DNA of 37,138 nt from CAZKGE01 sp964541695. GTDB lineage: Bacteria; Bacillota; Clostridia; Christensenellales; CAG-138. A program made the translations under genes and the position numbers. The DNA lies in the NCBI GenBank assembly GCA_964541695.1, contig CAZIRB010000011.1, positions 1 to 37,138 of the forward strand, in the 5' to 3' direction. The first letter of the stretch is position 1, and the number at the start of each line of letters is the position of its first letter. Under the pieces are notes generated by a model. That model did no database searches. It saw only the letters and a program-made list of their open reading frames with translations, and was not told the DNA's origin. Positions 15,902-24,278 of the stretch are shown piece after piece.

Positions 15902-17296
15902 TTATTTGCCGATGTCGCGGTACACGTCCTCGAAATACGTCACGACGGACTTGTCGGCCTGCCAAAGCTCCTTCTTCTCGGTCCAGGCGCTCTCCTTGGC
16001 CTCCTCGGCGGCGGCCGTCTCGATGACGGGCTTGGCCTCCTCGTAGGTCATCGTCCCGGCCCGCTCGACGCCCACGCGCTGCACGATGTACACCGCGCCG
16101 TCGTCCTCGATCACGCCGGAGTACTCGCCGTCGGCGAGCGTCTTGACCGCGGCGTGCAGCTTCTCGCTCCAGCCGTCGTCGCCGTCGAGCATGAGCAGGC
16201 GGCCCCGCGTGCCGATCAGCTCGTACGTCTCGTACGAGTCGTCGTCGCCATACTCCTTGAGCACCTCGTCGAACGCGGCGCCCGCGGCGAGCTTGGCGAC
16301 GGCCTCGGCGGCCTTGTCGCGCACGCCCTGCATGTGCGTCGTCTCAAGGCCGGCAATCTCCTTGGCCAGAGCGTCGTAGGACGTCTGGATCTCGGCAAGG
16401 CGCGCCTTGTTTGCGGCGCTGTCCGCGAGCGCGAGCTTTCCGTACTCCGCTTCAAGTTCGGCCAGCTCGGCCTTCTTCGCATCGAGGCTCTCGTCAGCGG
16501 CGCCCTCCGGCTCCATCGAGATCACCTTGATGCGCACGAAGCCCTCCGGCACATGCAGAATCGGCGTGCCGCCCGCCATCTCGCGATTCTCCTCGTCGGT
16601 CAGGTACTCCAGGGGCGTGGCGGCGTATTTCTCGGTCTGCGTCGCGATCAGGTCGTCGTAATAGGCGCGGACCTGCTCCTCGCCGACCGTGACGCCGTCC
16701 TTGACGCTCGCCTCGAGCAGCGCGGTGATCTGCTCGTTCTCCAGCGCCGTGTACAGCCAGGTCTTGTAGCCCTCAAAGTCCATGTTCCAGCCGTTCGTCT
16801 CGAGCGCCTCGTTGATCATCTCGACCGTGCGCGTCTCGACGTCCTCGGCGCCCTCCTCCTCGGCGTAGCCTTTAAACGTGCTCGTCAGGTCGGCGATCTC
16901 CGCGTCGTACTTTTTTTGCACTTCCTGCTTCTGCTCGTCCGTCAGCGGCGAGAAGCCCTGCTGCTTGGCCTGGTAGAGCAGGATCTTCTCGGCGACCAGG
17001 CCGTCGAGCGCGGAGTCCTGATAGGACTCGATCTCCTCGTCGGTGGTCGGCGTCTGCATGCCGTAGCTACTGTAGAACGACAGCATGGAGTTGTATTCGT
17101 CGATCAGCTCGCCCTTCGTAATCTCATAATCGCCCACCTTCGCAACGATTTGCGCGCGGTCGGCGTCGTCGTCCCCTTCCGTCGGCACGGCCGCGCCGCC
17201 GTCCCCCTTCTGGTCCGCCGCCGTACAGGCGACAAGCGGCAGACACAGGCAAAGCGCAAGCAGCAGCGCAAGCGCGGTTCGTGTCGTTTTCCTCAT
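15902..17296 (-). CDS. PrsA/SurA-like lipoprotein foldase with a coiled-coil insert
   Basis: 464 residues. A signal peptide with lipobox LVAC (Cys 24) is followed by an acidic linker, a SurA-like N-terminal chaperone domain (VGDYEITKGELIDEYNS) and a parvulin-like region. The parvulin part begins near ILHVPEGFVRIKVI, is then interrupted by about 50 residues of Ala/Glu/Leu-rich coiled coil (LDAKKAELAELEAEYG), and resumes with AAAFDEVLKEYGDD and DGAVYIVQRV. It would act outside the membrane in folding secreted proteins. SD AAGGAG precedes the ATG. Prolyl isomerase activity is uncertain. Confidence 0.8.
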   Translation of the reverse strand: MRKTTRTALALLLALCLCLPLVACTAADQKGDGGAAVPTEGDDDADRAQIVAKVGDYEITKGELIDEYNSMLSFYSSYGMQTPTTDEEIESYQDSALDGLVAEKILLYQAKQQGFSPLTDEQKQEVQKKYDAEIADLTSTFKGYAEEEGAEDVETRTVEMINEALETNGWNMDFEGYKTWLYTALENEQITALLEASVKDGVTVGEEQVRAYYDDLIATQTEKYAATPLEYLTDEENREMAGGTPILHVPEGFVRIKVISMEPEGAADESLDAKKAELAELEAEYGKLALADSAANKARLAEIQTSYDALAKEIAGLETTHMQGVRDKAAEAVAKLAAGAAFDEVLKEYGDDDSYETYELIGTRGRLLMLDGDDGWSEKLHAAVKTLADGEYSGVIEDDGAVYIVQRVGVERAGTMTYEEAKPVIETAAAEEAKESAWTEKKELWQADKSVVTYFEDVYRDIGK

Positions 17297-17346
17297 CCGT
17301 TTGTTTCTCCTTTTGTTTCCAGCGTCTTAGGCGCCATACTGCTTTC

Positions 17347-17375
17347 ATTATAACCACTGCGGCAAAAAGACACAA
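17347..17375 (-). promoter_or_regulatory. Promoter of the PrsA-like gene
   Basis: On the minus strand TTGTGT, a 17-base spacer and a perfect TATAAT (plus-strand ATTATA, 17347-17352). The leader would be about 45 bases and contains the AAGGAG site. Confidence 0.65.
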
Positions 17376-17451
17376 TCGGAACCCTGTGAACGAATTGCGG
17401 CACGAATTCGGCAGCGGCGCGCGTTTGAGCCGAAAAACCGGTCAAGCGCGC

Positions 17452-17486
17452 AAAAAAAGCGCGGGCGGGGACTCCCCCGCCCGCGC
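17452..17486 (-). terminator. Terminator of the sigma/anti-sigma operon
   Basis: On the minus strand GCGCGGGCGGG and CCCGCCCGCGC pair and are followed by seven Us. It lies 16 bases past the anti-sigma-like stop codon. Confidence 0.85.
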
Positions 17487-17502
17487 CGCGCCGCCGGGCC
17501 GG

Positions 17503-18996
17503 TCAGTCCAGCGGGATGACGATGTCGCAGCCGGGAACCGGCTCCGACTCAGTCACGGGCTCATAGCCCGTTGCGTGCGAAACCTTGTACCCGCCGGCCA
17601 CCGGATGGGACGTGCCGTCGTCCATCACGATCTCGGCCATGCGCTCGACCACGGGCCTTAGCAGCAGCGATCGGCATGTTTCGCGCTCGGACTCCGTGAT
17701 CGGGATGTCGATCCAAAGTTTTTCGCCGTTCCCGCCGATGAACGTCATGCCCTTGGACTCGCCGTCGACGAACAGCTCGTACAGGAGCCCGCGGCCGCCG
17801 CGCACCGTCTCCTCGTCCCAATCCGCGGGGTATGCGTACGCAAGGAACACGCGCACGCCGGTCGGGCGCTCCTGCACCGTCGGCGTCAGCGTCAGGCCGG
17901 ACAGGTCGAGCCGCTCGGTGCGGTACTCCACGCCCTGGTCGTCCCAGCGCTCGAGCGTGAACGCGTACGCGCCGGAGAAGCGCACCTCGGGCAGCACCGT
18001 CTCCCGTATCGCCGCGAGCGCCTTGCTCGTGTCGAGCACGAACGTCTGATCCAGCACGGCGACCGTGCCGCCCGCGCTCATTTCGCCCACGCGGCCGTCC
18101 AGTACGCGGTGGCGGACCGACACGCGGTAGCGCCCCGGCGCGAGCTGCTCCTGATACGGCAGCTCATACTCCGTGTACAGCCACACGCCGCCGTCGGCCA
18201 GGATGGCCTCGACGTTCGCGGAGCCGTCCGCGTTCCGGTAGTCCTTCTGCGGGATCAGCCCGAAGCCCGTCGGGTACAGGTCCTGCGCCTCGTTCGTCCC
18301 GAGGTTTGTGATCACGGCGGCGTCCAGCGACAGGATGTCGAGCCGCATGTCGGACAGCGAACTGTCGATGTATCCGCTCATAAACGGCCGCGGGTCGCAC
18401 GGGAAGAACGTCATCACCATAAAGTCGACCCCGTCGTAGTACAGGTCCGTGATCGCGGGCCGCATGTCCTTAAGGAACGCCCAGTCCTCCGGATCGTAGG
18501 CGGGGAAGCCGTTTTCGATGCGCGAGGCGTTCCGCTCCTCGTACTCCTCCGTCTCGGACAGCAGCAGGATTTGGTTGGTCTGCTCGAGCTCGGCCTGCGG
18601 CACGATCGCGCCGTCGAGGTCCGGGTCGTGCGCGCGCTCGCCGGCCGGCACATACAGGTACCGGTCCGCGCGGAATATGTCGTAAAACCAGTCGCCGATC
18701 GCCTTCGATACGCCGGGGACCGCCAGTATTACGGCCAGCACGGCCAGCAGAATCGCCGCCGGCACGAGGTAGCGCAGCGTCCGCCGCGGCCTCATGCGCT
18801 TTGCTCCCCGGCCGCGCGCGGCCGCGTCCTGTGAACGCAGATTTTGATTGACTCGATGCATGGGGTTCTCCTCTCCCTGTCGCGGGGCTTCGCGCTCCGC
18901 GTCCGCCCGCGCGAGAATTTCGCCGAGCAGAGCTTCGCGGCGGCCGGCGGGCAGCTCCACGCGCGCCAGGGAGGCGACGATTTCCCGGTGCTTCAT
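17503..18996 (-). CDS. Membrane-anchored anti-sigma-factor-like protein
   Basis: 497 residues. An N-terminal cytoplasmic part of about 70 residues is followed by one membrane helix (near 74-95, LVPAAILLAVLAVILAV) and the segment GVSKAIGDWFYDIF, which is common in DUF4179-type proteins. The long extracytoplasmic region is rich in beta strands and unlike any enzyme I recognise. Its start overlaps the sigma-factor stop as ATGA, the standard arrangement of a sigma factor with its membrane-bound regulator. The role as anti-sigma is inferred from topology and position. Confidence 0.75.
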   Translation of the reverse strand: MKHREIVASLARVELPAGRREALLGEILARADAEREAPRQGEENPMHRVNQNLRSQDAAARGRGAKRMRPRRTLRYLVPAAILLAVLAVILAVPGVSKAIGDWFYDIFRADRYLYVPAGERAHDPDLDGAIVPQAELEQTNQILLLSETEEYEERNASRIENGFPAYDPEDWAFLKDMRPAITDLYYDGVDFMVMTFFPCDPRPFMSGYIDSSLSDMRLDILSLDAAVITNLGTNEAQDLYPTGFGLIPQKDYRNADGSANVEAILADGGVWLYTEYELPYQEQLAPGRYRVSVRHRVLDGRVGEMSAGGTVAVLDQTFVLDTSKALAAIRETVLPEVRFSGAYAFTLERWDDQGVEYRTERLDLSGLTLTPTVQERPTGVRVFLAYAYPADWDEETVRGGRGLLYELFVDGESKGMTFIGGNGEKLWIDIPITESERETCRSLLLRPVVERMAEIVMDDGTSHPVAGGYKVSHATGYEPVTESEPVPGCDIVIPLD

Positions 18997-19487
18997 AAAC
19001 GCATCTCCTCCTTCAGCGTGTCCTTAAGCAGCCTCCGCCCGGCGTGCAGATAGCCCCAGACGGAGTGCTCCCGCTTGCCCATCGACGCCGCGATCTCGCG
19101 GCACGAATAGCCCTCGTAATAATACATGTAGATCGCCGTCTTGTACCTGTCCGGCAGCGCCATCACGCTCTCGAGCGTTTCGTCAACTTCAAACGATGCT
19201 TGCTGGGTTAATAGCGCCCCTTCGCCCATGTCGACCCGCTTTTTCCAGCCCGACGCGAGCACGTTCCGGCATACGTTCGACGCCGTCACGATCAGCCACG
19301 CCTTCTCGTGCTCCGCACTCGAAAACCGCGTCGCGTCCTTCATCAGCTTTAGAAACGTGGTCTGCACCGCGTCCTCCGCGTCCGGCGCGCTGCCCCGAAA
19401 GAACAGCATGCACACGCGGTAGACCGTGCCGGCGTGCCGATCGTAGATGTCCGCGATCTCTTTGTTCGTCCGCCACAAAGAACGCAT
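18993..19487 (-). CDS. ECF-like RNA polymerase sigma factor
   Basis: 164 residues. A sigma-2 region (IYDRHAGTVYRVCMLFFRG, DAEDAVQTTFLKLMKD) and a sigma-4 HTH (LPDRYKTAIYMYYYEGYSCREIAASMG) are separated by a short linker, with no regions 1 or 3. Start: ATG 19487 lies six bases after AGGAGG. The ATG at 19493 directly abuts that site and is less likely, and longer frames run into the intergenic repeat. It is translationally coupled to the anti-sigma-like gene. The regulon is unknown. Confidence 0.88.
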   Translation of the reverse strand: MRSLWRTNKEIADIYDRHAGTVYRVCMLFFRGSAPDAEDAVQTTFLKLMKDATRFSSAEHEKAWLIVTASNVCRNVLASGWKKRVDMGEGALLTQQASFEVDETLESVMALPDRYKTAIYMYYYEGYSCREIAASMGKREHSVWGYLHAGRRLLKDTLKEEMRL

Positions 19488-19530
19488 CGCCATCCTCCTA
19501 TGTATATCTGTCCGCTTGAGGTCCTCATCT

Positions 19531-19560
19531 ATAATACCGTTTGGAGAGGGGAATCCTGAA
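19531..19560 (-). promoter_or_regulatory. Possible promoter of the sigma-factor operon
   Basis: On the minus strand TATTAT lies about 44 bases before the ATG, with TTCAGG 18 bases further up as a weak -35. It lies beyond the mfd terminator, so the operon can be transcribed separately. Confidence 0.35.
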
Positions 19561-19591
19561 ATTTCCGAAGAAGAATTTGGGGGAGATGTAG

Positions 19592-19612
19592 AAAAAAGCC
19601 GCGCTAGGCGGC
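19592..19612 (-). terminator. Terminator downstream of mfd
   Basis: On the minus strand GCCGC and GCGGC pair around five bases and are followed by six Us. Repeat element III lies between the mfd stop and this terminator, so it would form part of the mfd 3-prime UTR. Confidence 0.65.
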
Positions 19613-19638
19613 GTTTGATGTGATTGTCAAGCTCTTTT

Positions 19639-19789
19639 GCAGGGGCTCGGCCCCTGCACCCCGCCAAAGGGGGAAACCCCCTTTGGAAACCCAAATAGCC
19701 GGACACGCAGTTCAACTGCCTTTTCCGGCTGGCCGGGTTTCCAAAGGGCCTCCGGCCCTTTGGCGGTGGTTTGGAGGCAGAGCCTCCAA
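19639..19789. repeat. Paired double-hairpin intergenic element, copy III
   Basis: Left unit: GCAGGGGC/GCCCCTGC (19639-19657) and an inner hairpin of variant sequence, CCAAAGGGGG/CCCCCTTTGG (19664-19686). Right unit, inverted: CCAAAGGGCC/GGCCCTTTGG (19741-19763) and TTGGAGGC/GCCTCCAA (19771-19789). The centre holds a nested hairpin, AGCCGGA/TCCGGCT (19697-19730) around GCAGTT/AACTGC. A C/T-rich tail runs from 19790 to the mfd stop. Here the flanking genes are in tandem, not convergent. Confidence 0.9.
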
Positions 19790-19844
19790 CGTACCCTCCG
19801 TCTCCGTTCTCTCTCGTCCCCAGTTCTCCCGTTCCCGCCCCCGT

Positions 19845-22800
19845 TCAGTCCGCACACGCCGAAATGGCGGCCAAAAACGGCAGCAGCCGTTTTGCGACCT
19901 CGGCGGCGTCGGCCTTGGGCAGCTGCATGACGATGCCCGGCGGGGCGGTGGCGAGGAGCCGCGCGCCCTGCTGCGCGGAGAGCGCGGCGAGGAGCTTGCC
20001 GCCGTCGATGGCAGCGGACTCGCCGTATATGAGCTTGGCGCTGCCTTCGCGCACGGTGACGGTGGAAAGGCCTGCCTGCTGGCCGAGGGACTTGACGAGC
20101 GCGCAGAGGAACAGGTTCTCGACGGGCGGCGGCAGCTCGCCGTAGCGGTCGAGCAGCTCCTCGCGCACGTCGAGCACGTCGGCCTCGGAGCGGATGTCGG
20201 CGATGCGGCGGTAGGCGTAGAGCCGCTGCACCTCGTTGCCGATGTACTCGGGCGGGATGTGCGCGTCGATGGGAATGTCGATGGTCGTATCGACGTCGGG
20301 CAAAGGCTGCTCGCCGCGCGCCTCGCGCACGGCCGCGTTCATGAGCTTGCAGTAGTATTCATAGCCGATGTCGGCGATGTGCCCGTGCTGCTCCGCGCCG
20401 AGCAGACTCCCCGCGCCGCGGATCTCGAGGTCCCGCATGGCGAGCTGGAAGCCCGCGCCGAACTTCGTAAACTCGCGGATGGCGAGCAGGCGCTTGCTCG
20501 CTTTTTCGGAGAGCACCTGGTTGCGGCGGATCGTAAAATACGCGTACCCGAGGCGGGTCGAGCGGCCGACGCGCCCGCGGAGCTGATAGAGCTGCGCAAG
20601 TCCCATGCGGTCGGCGTCGAGGACGACGAGCGTGTTCACGTTCGGGATGTCGAGCCCGCTCTCGATGATCGTGCTGCACAGGAGCACGTCGGCGTCGTGG
20701 TTGTAGAAGGCGAGCATCGCTTTCTCGAGCATGTTCTCCGGCATCTGCCCGTGCGCGGAGATGATGCGCGCCTCCGGCAGGAGCTTGGAAAGCCGCTCGG
20801 CAAAGCTGTCCATGGTCTCGACGCGGTTGTAGACGACATAGGCCTGCCCGCCGCGCGCGAGCTCGCGCGAGATCGCGTCGGAAAGCAGCGCGTCCGTGTA
20901 CTCGAGCACGAACGTCTGCACCGGGAAGCGCTCCTCGGGCGGCGTCTCGATCACGCTGATGTCGCGGATGCCCGTCATGGACATGTTCAGCGTGCGCGGG
21001 ATCGGCGTGGCGGAGAGCGTGAGCACGTCGACCGCGCGCTTCAGGTTTTTGATCTGCTCCTTGTGGTTGACGCCGAATCTATGCTCCTCGTCGATAATCA
21101 AAAGCCCGAGGTCCGAAAAGTGCACGTCCCGGGCCAGCAGCGCATGCGTGCCGACGACGAGATCGACCCTGCCCTGCCTGATCTCGCGCTTGATAACGGC
21201 CTTCTCGGCGTTCGTGCGAAAGCGCGACAGGCAGGCCACGCGCACCGGAAACTCCGAAAAGCGCGCGGTCGCGGTCGCGTAATGCTGCTCGGCGAGGATC
21301 GTCGTCGGCACGAGGAAGGCGACCTGCTTGCCGGACTGGATCGCCTTAAACGCCGCGCGGAGCGCGACCTCCGTCTTGCCGTAGCCCACGTCGCCGCAGA
21401 GCAGCCGGTCCATCGGCCGGCTCGACTCCATGTCCTTTTTAATCTCCGCGATGCTACTTAGCTGGTCCGGCGTCTCGCTGTACGGGAAGCTGTCCTCAAA
21501 CTGCCTCTGCCAGGCCGTGTCCGGCGGGAACGCGAAACCCTTCTCCGCGCTGCGCTCGGCGTAGAGCCGCGCCAGGTCGAACGCGAGCTTCTTGGCGGAG
21601 GCGCGCACGCGGCTGACGCGGTTCTGCCAGTCCGCGCCGCCGAGCTTAGATAGCTGCGGCATCGCGTCCTCGTCGCCGCCGCCCCCGATGTACTTCTGGA
21701 TGCGGTCGAGCTGGTCGGTCGGGATGTAGAGCCGGTCGCTGCCGCGGTACTCGATGAGCAGGTAGTCGCGCGTGCTGCCGTCGACGGTGAGCGGCTCGGT
21801 GCCGACGAAGCGGCCGATGCCGTGCACCTCGTGCACGATGTAGTCGCCGACGGAGAGCTCCGAAAAATGCAGCGTGCCGCGGTGCTTTGTCGGCCTGCGA
21901 ATCGCGTCGCTCTTCCCGAACAGCTCGTTTTCGGTCAGCACGACGAGCCCAAGCTCCGGGTAGGCGAAGCCGCGCGCAAGCGTCTCTTTTACGATCAGAA
22001 CCTCGCCCGGCAGCGGCGCGCGGGCAAGCCGGTCCATGGTCACGGCCTCCTGCTCCTCCGCATTAAGGGCGTCGCGCAGGATTCCCGCGCGCTCGCCCGC
22101 GTAGAGCACGAGCGATTCGCCGTTGCTTCTATAAAAGCCCACGTCGCGCGCAAGCTCCGCCATGTTGCCGAGGTACTGCGGCGCGGGGCGCGCGTCGAAC
22201 GAGGCCACGCACCGCGGGTTAAACGCCGGATGCGGCCGCGAAAGCGTGTACAAACACAGCGCGCGGGCGGTGGCAAGCGAGGAAAATCCCTCCGCGGCGC
22301 CCTGCATCAGCCCCGCCTGCAGCGGCAATCCCTCGCCGCGCTCAAGCATCGCCTTGACGGTTTCGGAAAATATCAGCTCCGCGCTCTGCCCCGCCTCCTC
22401 GACGCGGTGCGGGTCGTCGAGCGCGATAATTGCATGTTGCGGCAGGTAGTCGAGCACCGACGCGAGGCGGTGAAACAGCGCGGGCAAAAGCGCGTCCGCG
22501 GCGGGCGTGGCCAGCCCGGCCGTCCAGGCCGCCTCCTGCTCGGCAAAGCCCTCCGCGCCGCGGACGGCGGCGAGGCCGCGCGCCATCGTGTCGGGGCTCT
22601 GCGGCGTCTCGAGCGCGGGGAATATACGGATTGTATCGAGCTGCTCGATCGAGCGCTGCGTCTCCTCGTCGAACGAGCGCATCTGGTCGATCTCGTCGCC
22701 GAAGAACTCGATGCGCACGGGGTGCGCAAAGTCCGGCGGGAACACGTCGAGGATGTCGCCGCGCGCAGCCGCCTGTCCGCGGCCCTCGACCAGCTCGACG

Positions 22801-23231
22801 CGCTCGTAGCCCGCCTGCACGAGGAGGGCGAGCAGCGCCCGCGGCGCGAACTCGTCGCCGGTGCGCACGGTCAGTATCGTTTCCGCGAACGCTTCCGGCG
22901 GGCAGAGCCGCTGCAATACGGCGTGCATCGAGCACACGACCACGCAGGCTTCGCCGGCGGAAAGGCGGGCCAGCGCCGACACGCGCGCGTTCCTTCTCTC
23001 GTCGGAGACCGCAACCACATGCACGAGCGGCGTCTCGCGCGGCAGAAACAGCGCCGCGTTCACGCCGAACGACGCGACGTCTTCGTAGAGCCGCGCGGCC
23101 TGCGTGTCCGAGCCCGCGACGGCGAGCACCGTCCGCTTTGCTCCGAGCGCCGCGAGCATGTGCGCCTTGTGCGCTTGCTGCACGCCAAACGCCGCAACCG
23201 GGCCCTTCCCCCCATCCAGCGCCTGTTCCAT
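19845..23231 (-). CDS. mfd: Transcription-repair coupling factor
   Basis: 1128 residues, close to full family length. It removes RNA polymerase stalled at DNA lesions and recruits UvrA. In order: UvrB-homology region, the RNA-polymerase interaction (CarD-like) domain around FSELSVGDYIVHEVHGIGRF, an SF2 translocase with Walker A GDVGYGKTEVA (near 612) and DEEH box (near 714), then the C-terminal TRCF domain. It follows pth by 50 bases, as in Bacillus-type gene order. No good Shine-Dalgarno is seen before the ATG at 23231. Confidence 0.96.
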   Translation of the reverse strand: MEQALDGGKGPVAAFGVQQAHKAHMLAALGAKRTVLAVAGSDTQAARLYEDVASFGVNAALFLPRETPLVHVVAVSDERRNARVSALARLSAGEACVVVCSMHAVLQRLCPPEAFAETILTVRTGDEFAPRALLALLVQAGYERVELVEGRGQAAARGDILDVFPPDFAHPVRIEFFGDEIDQMRSFDEETQRSIEQLDTIRIFPALETPQSPDTMARGLAAVRGAEGFAEQEAAWTAGLATPAADALLPALFHRLASVLDYLPQHAIIALDDPHRVEEAGQSAELIFSETVKAMLERGEGLPLQAGLMQGAAEGFSSLATARALCLYTLSRPHPAFNPRCVASFDARPAPQYLGNMAELARDVGFYRSNGESLVLYAGERAGILRDALNAEEQEAVTMDRLARAPLPGEVLIVKETLARGFAYPELGLVVLTENELFGKSDAIRRPTKHRGTLHFSELSVGDYIVHEVHGIGRFVGTEPLTVDGSTRDYLLIEYRGSDRLYIPTDQLDRIQKYIGGGGDEDAMPQLSKLGGADWQNRVSRVRASAKKLAFDLARLYAERSAEKGFAFPPDTAWQRQFEDSFPYSETPDQLSSIAEIKKDMESSRPMDRLLCGDVGYGKTEVALRAAFKAIQSGKQVAFLVPTTILAEQHYATATARFSEFPVRVACLSRFRTNAEKAVIKREIRQGRVDLVVGTHALLARDVHFSDLGLLIIDEEHRFGVNHKEQIKNLKRAVDVLTLSATPIPRTLNMSMTGIRDISVIETPPEERFPVQTFVLEYTDALLSDAISRELARGGQAYVVYNRVETMDSFAERLSKLLPEARIISAHGQMPENMLEKAMLAFYNHDADVLLCSTIIESGLDIPNVNTLVVLDADRMGLAQLYQLRGRVGRSTRLGYAYFTIRRNQVLSEKASKRLLAIREFTKFGAGFQLAMRDLEIRGAGSLLGAEQHGHIADIGYEYYCKLMNAAVREARGEQPLPDVDTTIDIPIDAHIPPEYIGNEVQRLYAYRRIADIRSEADVLDVREELLDRYGELPPPVENLFLCALVKSLGQQAGLSTVTVREGSAKLIYGESAAIDGGKLLAALSAQQGARLLATAPPGIVMQLPKADAAEVAKRLLPFLAAISACAD

Positions 23232-23281
23232 GCGCCGGAATTCCGTTGCGGTCGATAGGATGCCGAGTATTGGGTTATCCG

Positions 23282-23869
23282 TTACGGCTCACCTGCCCCC
23301 CTGCCCTCGTGTTTTTTATTGAACCTGGCCTGCGCGTCGGCAAGGCGGCCCGATACGATCCATTCCGCCGCCTCCGCCGCGTGATCGAGCGCCGCGTCGA
23401 GCAGCGCCTGCTCCTCCTTGGACGGCCGGCCGAGCACGTAGTTCTTCAGCTCCGCCCCGTCCGCGCGCCCGACGCCGACGCGCACGCGCAATATCTGTTC
23501 GCTGCCGACGTTTGCTATCACGGAGCGCATGCCGTTGTGCGTGCCCGCGCTGCCGGAGCTACGAATGCGGATTGATCCCACCGGCAGGTCGATGTCGTCG
23601 TAGAGCACGAGAAGGTCCTCGGGCCGCGCCTTATAGAAATGCAGCACGCGCTGCACGCAGTCGCCCGAGAGGTTCATGTACGTCTGCGGCTTGACCAATA
23701 CCACGCGCTCGCCGGAGACCACGCCCTCGCCGATAAGCCCCGAGAACGCGCGCTTGGCCACGCGCACGTGGAGCTTTTCAGCCAGCAGGTCCAGCGCGAG
23801 AAAGCCCGCGTTGTGCCTCGATTTTCTGTATGCGATGCCGGGGTTGCCCAGCCCCGCGACGATGTACAT
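23282..23869 (-). CDS. pth: Peptidyl-tRNA hydrolase
   Basis: 195 residues. It recycles tRNA from peptidyl-tRNA that has dropped off ribosomes. The family signatures are clear: VAGLGNPGIAY at the start, the catalytic His in SRHNAGF, the substrate-binding KPQTYMNLSG, and LYDDIDLPVG with its conserved Asp. A GGGAGGGA site precedes the ATG. It is the first gene of the pth-mfd unit. Confidence 0.96.
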   Translation of the reverse strand: MYIVAGLGNPGIAYRKSRHNAGFLALDLLAEKLHVRVAKRAFSGLIGEGVVSGERVVLVKPQTYMNLSGDCVQRVLHFYKARPEDLLVLYDDIDLPVGSIRIRSSGSAGTHNGMRSVIANVGSEQILRVRVGVGRADGAELKNYVLGRPSKEEQALLDAALDHAAEAAEWIVSGRLADAQARFNKKHEGRGAGEP

Positions 23870-23898
23870 GCGCTCCCTCCCATTTTAGCCGTCCTTGT

Positions 23899-23928
23899 AT
23901 CTTATCATCCCTTGCGTGCGCTTGACAA
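23899..23928 (-). promoter_or_regulatory. Promoter of pth-mfd
   Basis: On the minus strand TTGTCA (plus 23923-23928), an 18-base spacer and TAAGAT (plus 23899-23904). The -35 shares five of its six bases with the -35 of the divergent metG promoter. Confidence 0.5.
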
Positions 23929-23949
23929 TACCGGCGAAATGATGATACA
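23922..23949 (+). promoter_or_regulatory. Promoter of the T-box/metG operon
   Basis: A consensus TTGACA (23922-23927), 16-base spacer and GATACA (23944-23949). Transcription would begin near 23957, just before the conserved T-box stem I. Confidence 0.65.
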
Positions 23950-23963
23950 CTTCAAAAATCAAT

Positions 23964-24216
23964 ACGGGTGACGACGGAAAGAGTAGTCGGCCGTTCGCCG
24001 GTCTAGAGAGCGGGACGTTTGGTGCAAGCCCCGCGCGGCGGACCCGCACGAACATGGCTCCCGAGCCCTTGACGGTGAACGTTTCATTCGCCTGAGCCGC
24101 AACGCGTTGCGCACGTTATAGCGCAGCACTATGCCCCCGCCATTGACTGGGGAAGTAGGGTGGTTAAACAGGGTTTGTTTACGCAAATACTGTCCTTACG
24201 GGGACGGTATTTTTTG
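23964..24216 (+). ncRNA. T-box riboswitch, methionine-specific
   Basis: The leader of metG has the T-box hallmarks. Stem I carries AGAGAGCGGGAC and GGTGCAAGCC (24005-24030). The specifier loop reads GAAC-ATG-G, with ATG (Met) at 24054-24056. A T-box sequence GAAGTAGGGTGG (24152-24163) is followed by a terminator. Uncharged tRNA-Met would pair with ATG and with the T-box bulge and favour the antiterminator, turning on the downstream genes. The specifier matches the downstream synthetase, which supports the call. Confidence 0.88.
24185..24216 (+). terminator. Regulated terminator of the T-box leader
   Basis: AAATACTGTCC pairs with GGACGGTATTT around a short loop (one G-U), and a U-rich run follows. 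It would form when charged tRNA-Met is plentiful. Confidence 0.85.
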
Positions 24217-24278
24217 TTTTTATGGCGCAAAAGCGCCAGATGTCCGGGAAAAACACCTGAATAAGGAGTGGGAACATA

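Noticed and set aside
19494..19715. Longer N-terminus for the sigma factor
   Set aside because: It would be translated from repeat element III and the terminator/promoter region; AGGAGG is correctly spaced for ATG 19487.
21822..23575. Long plus-strand frames opposite mfd and pth
   Set aside because: They are antisense shadows caused by high G+C third positions; mfd and pth motifs are complete on the minus strand.
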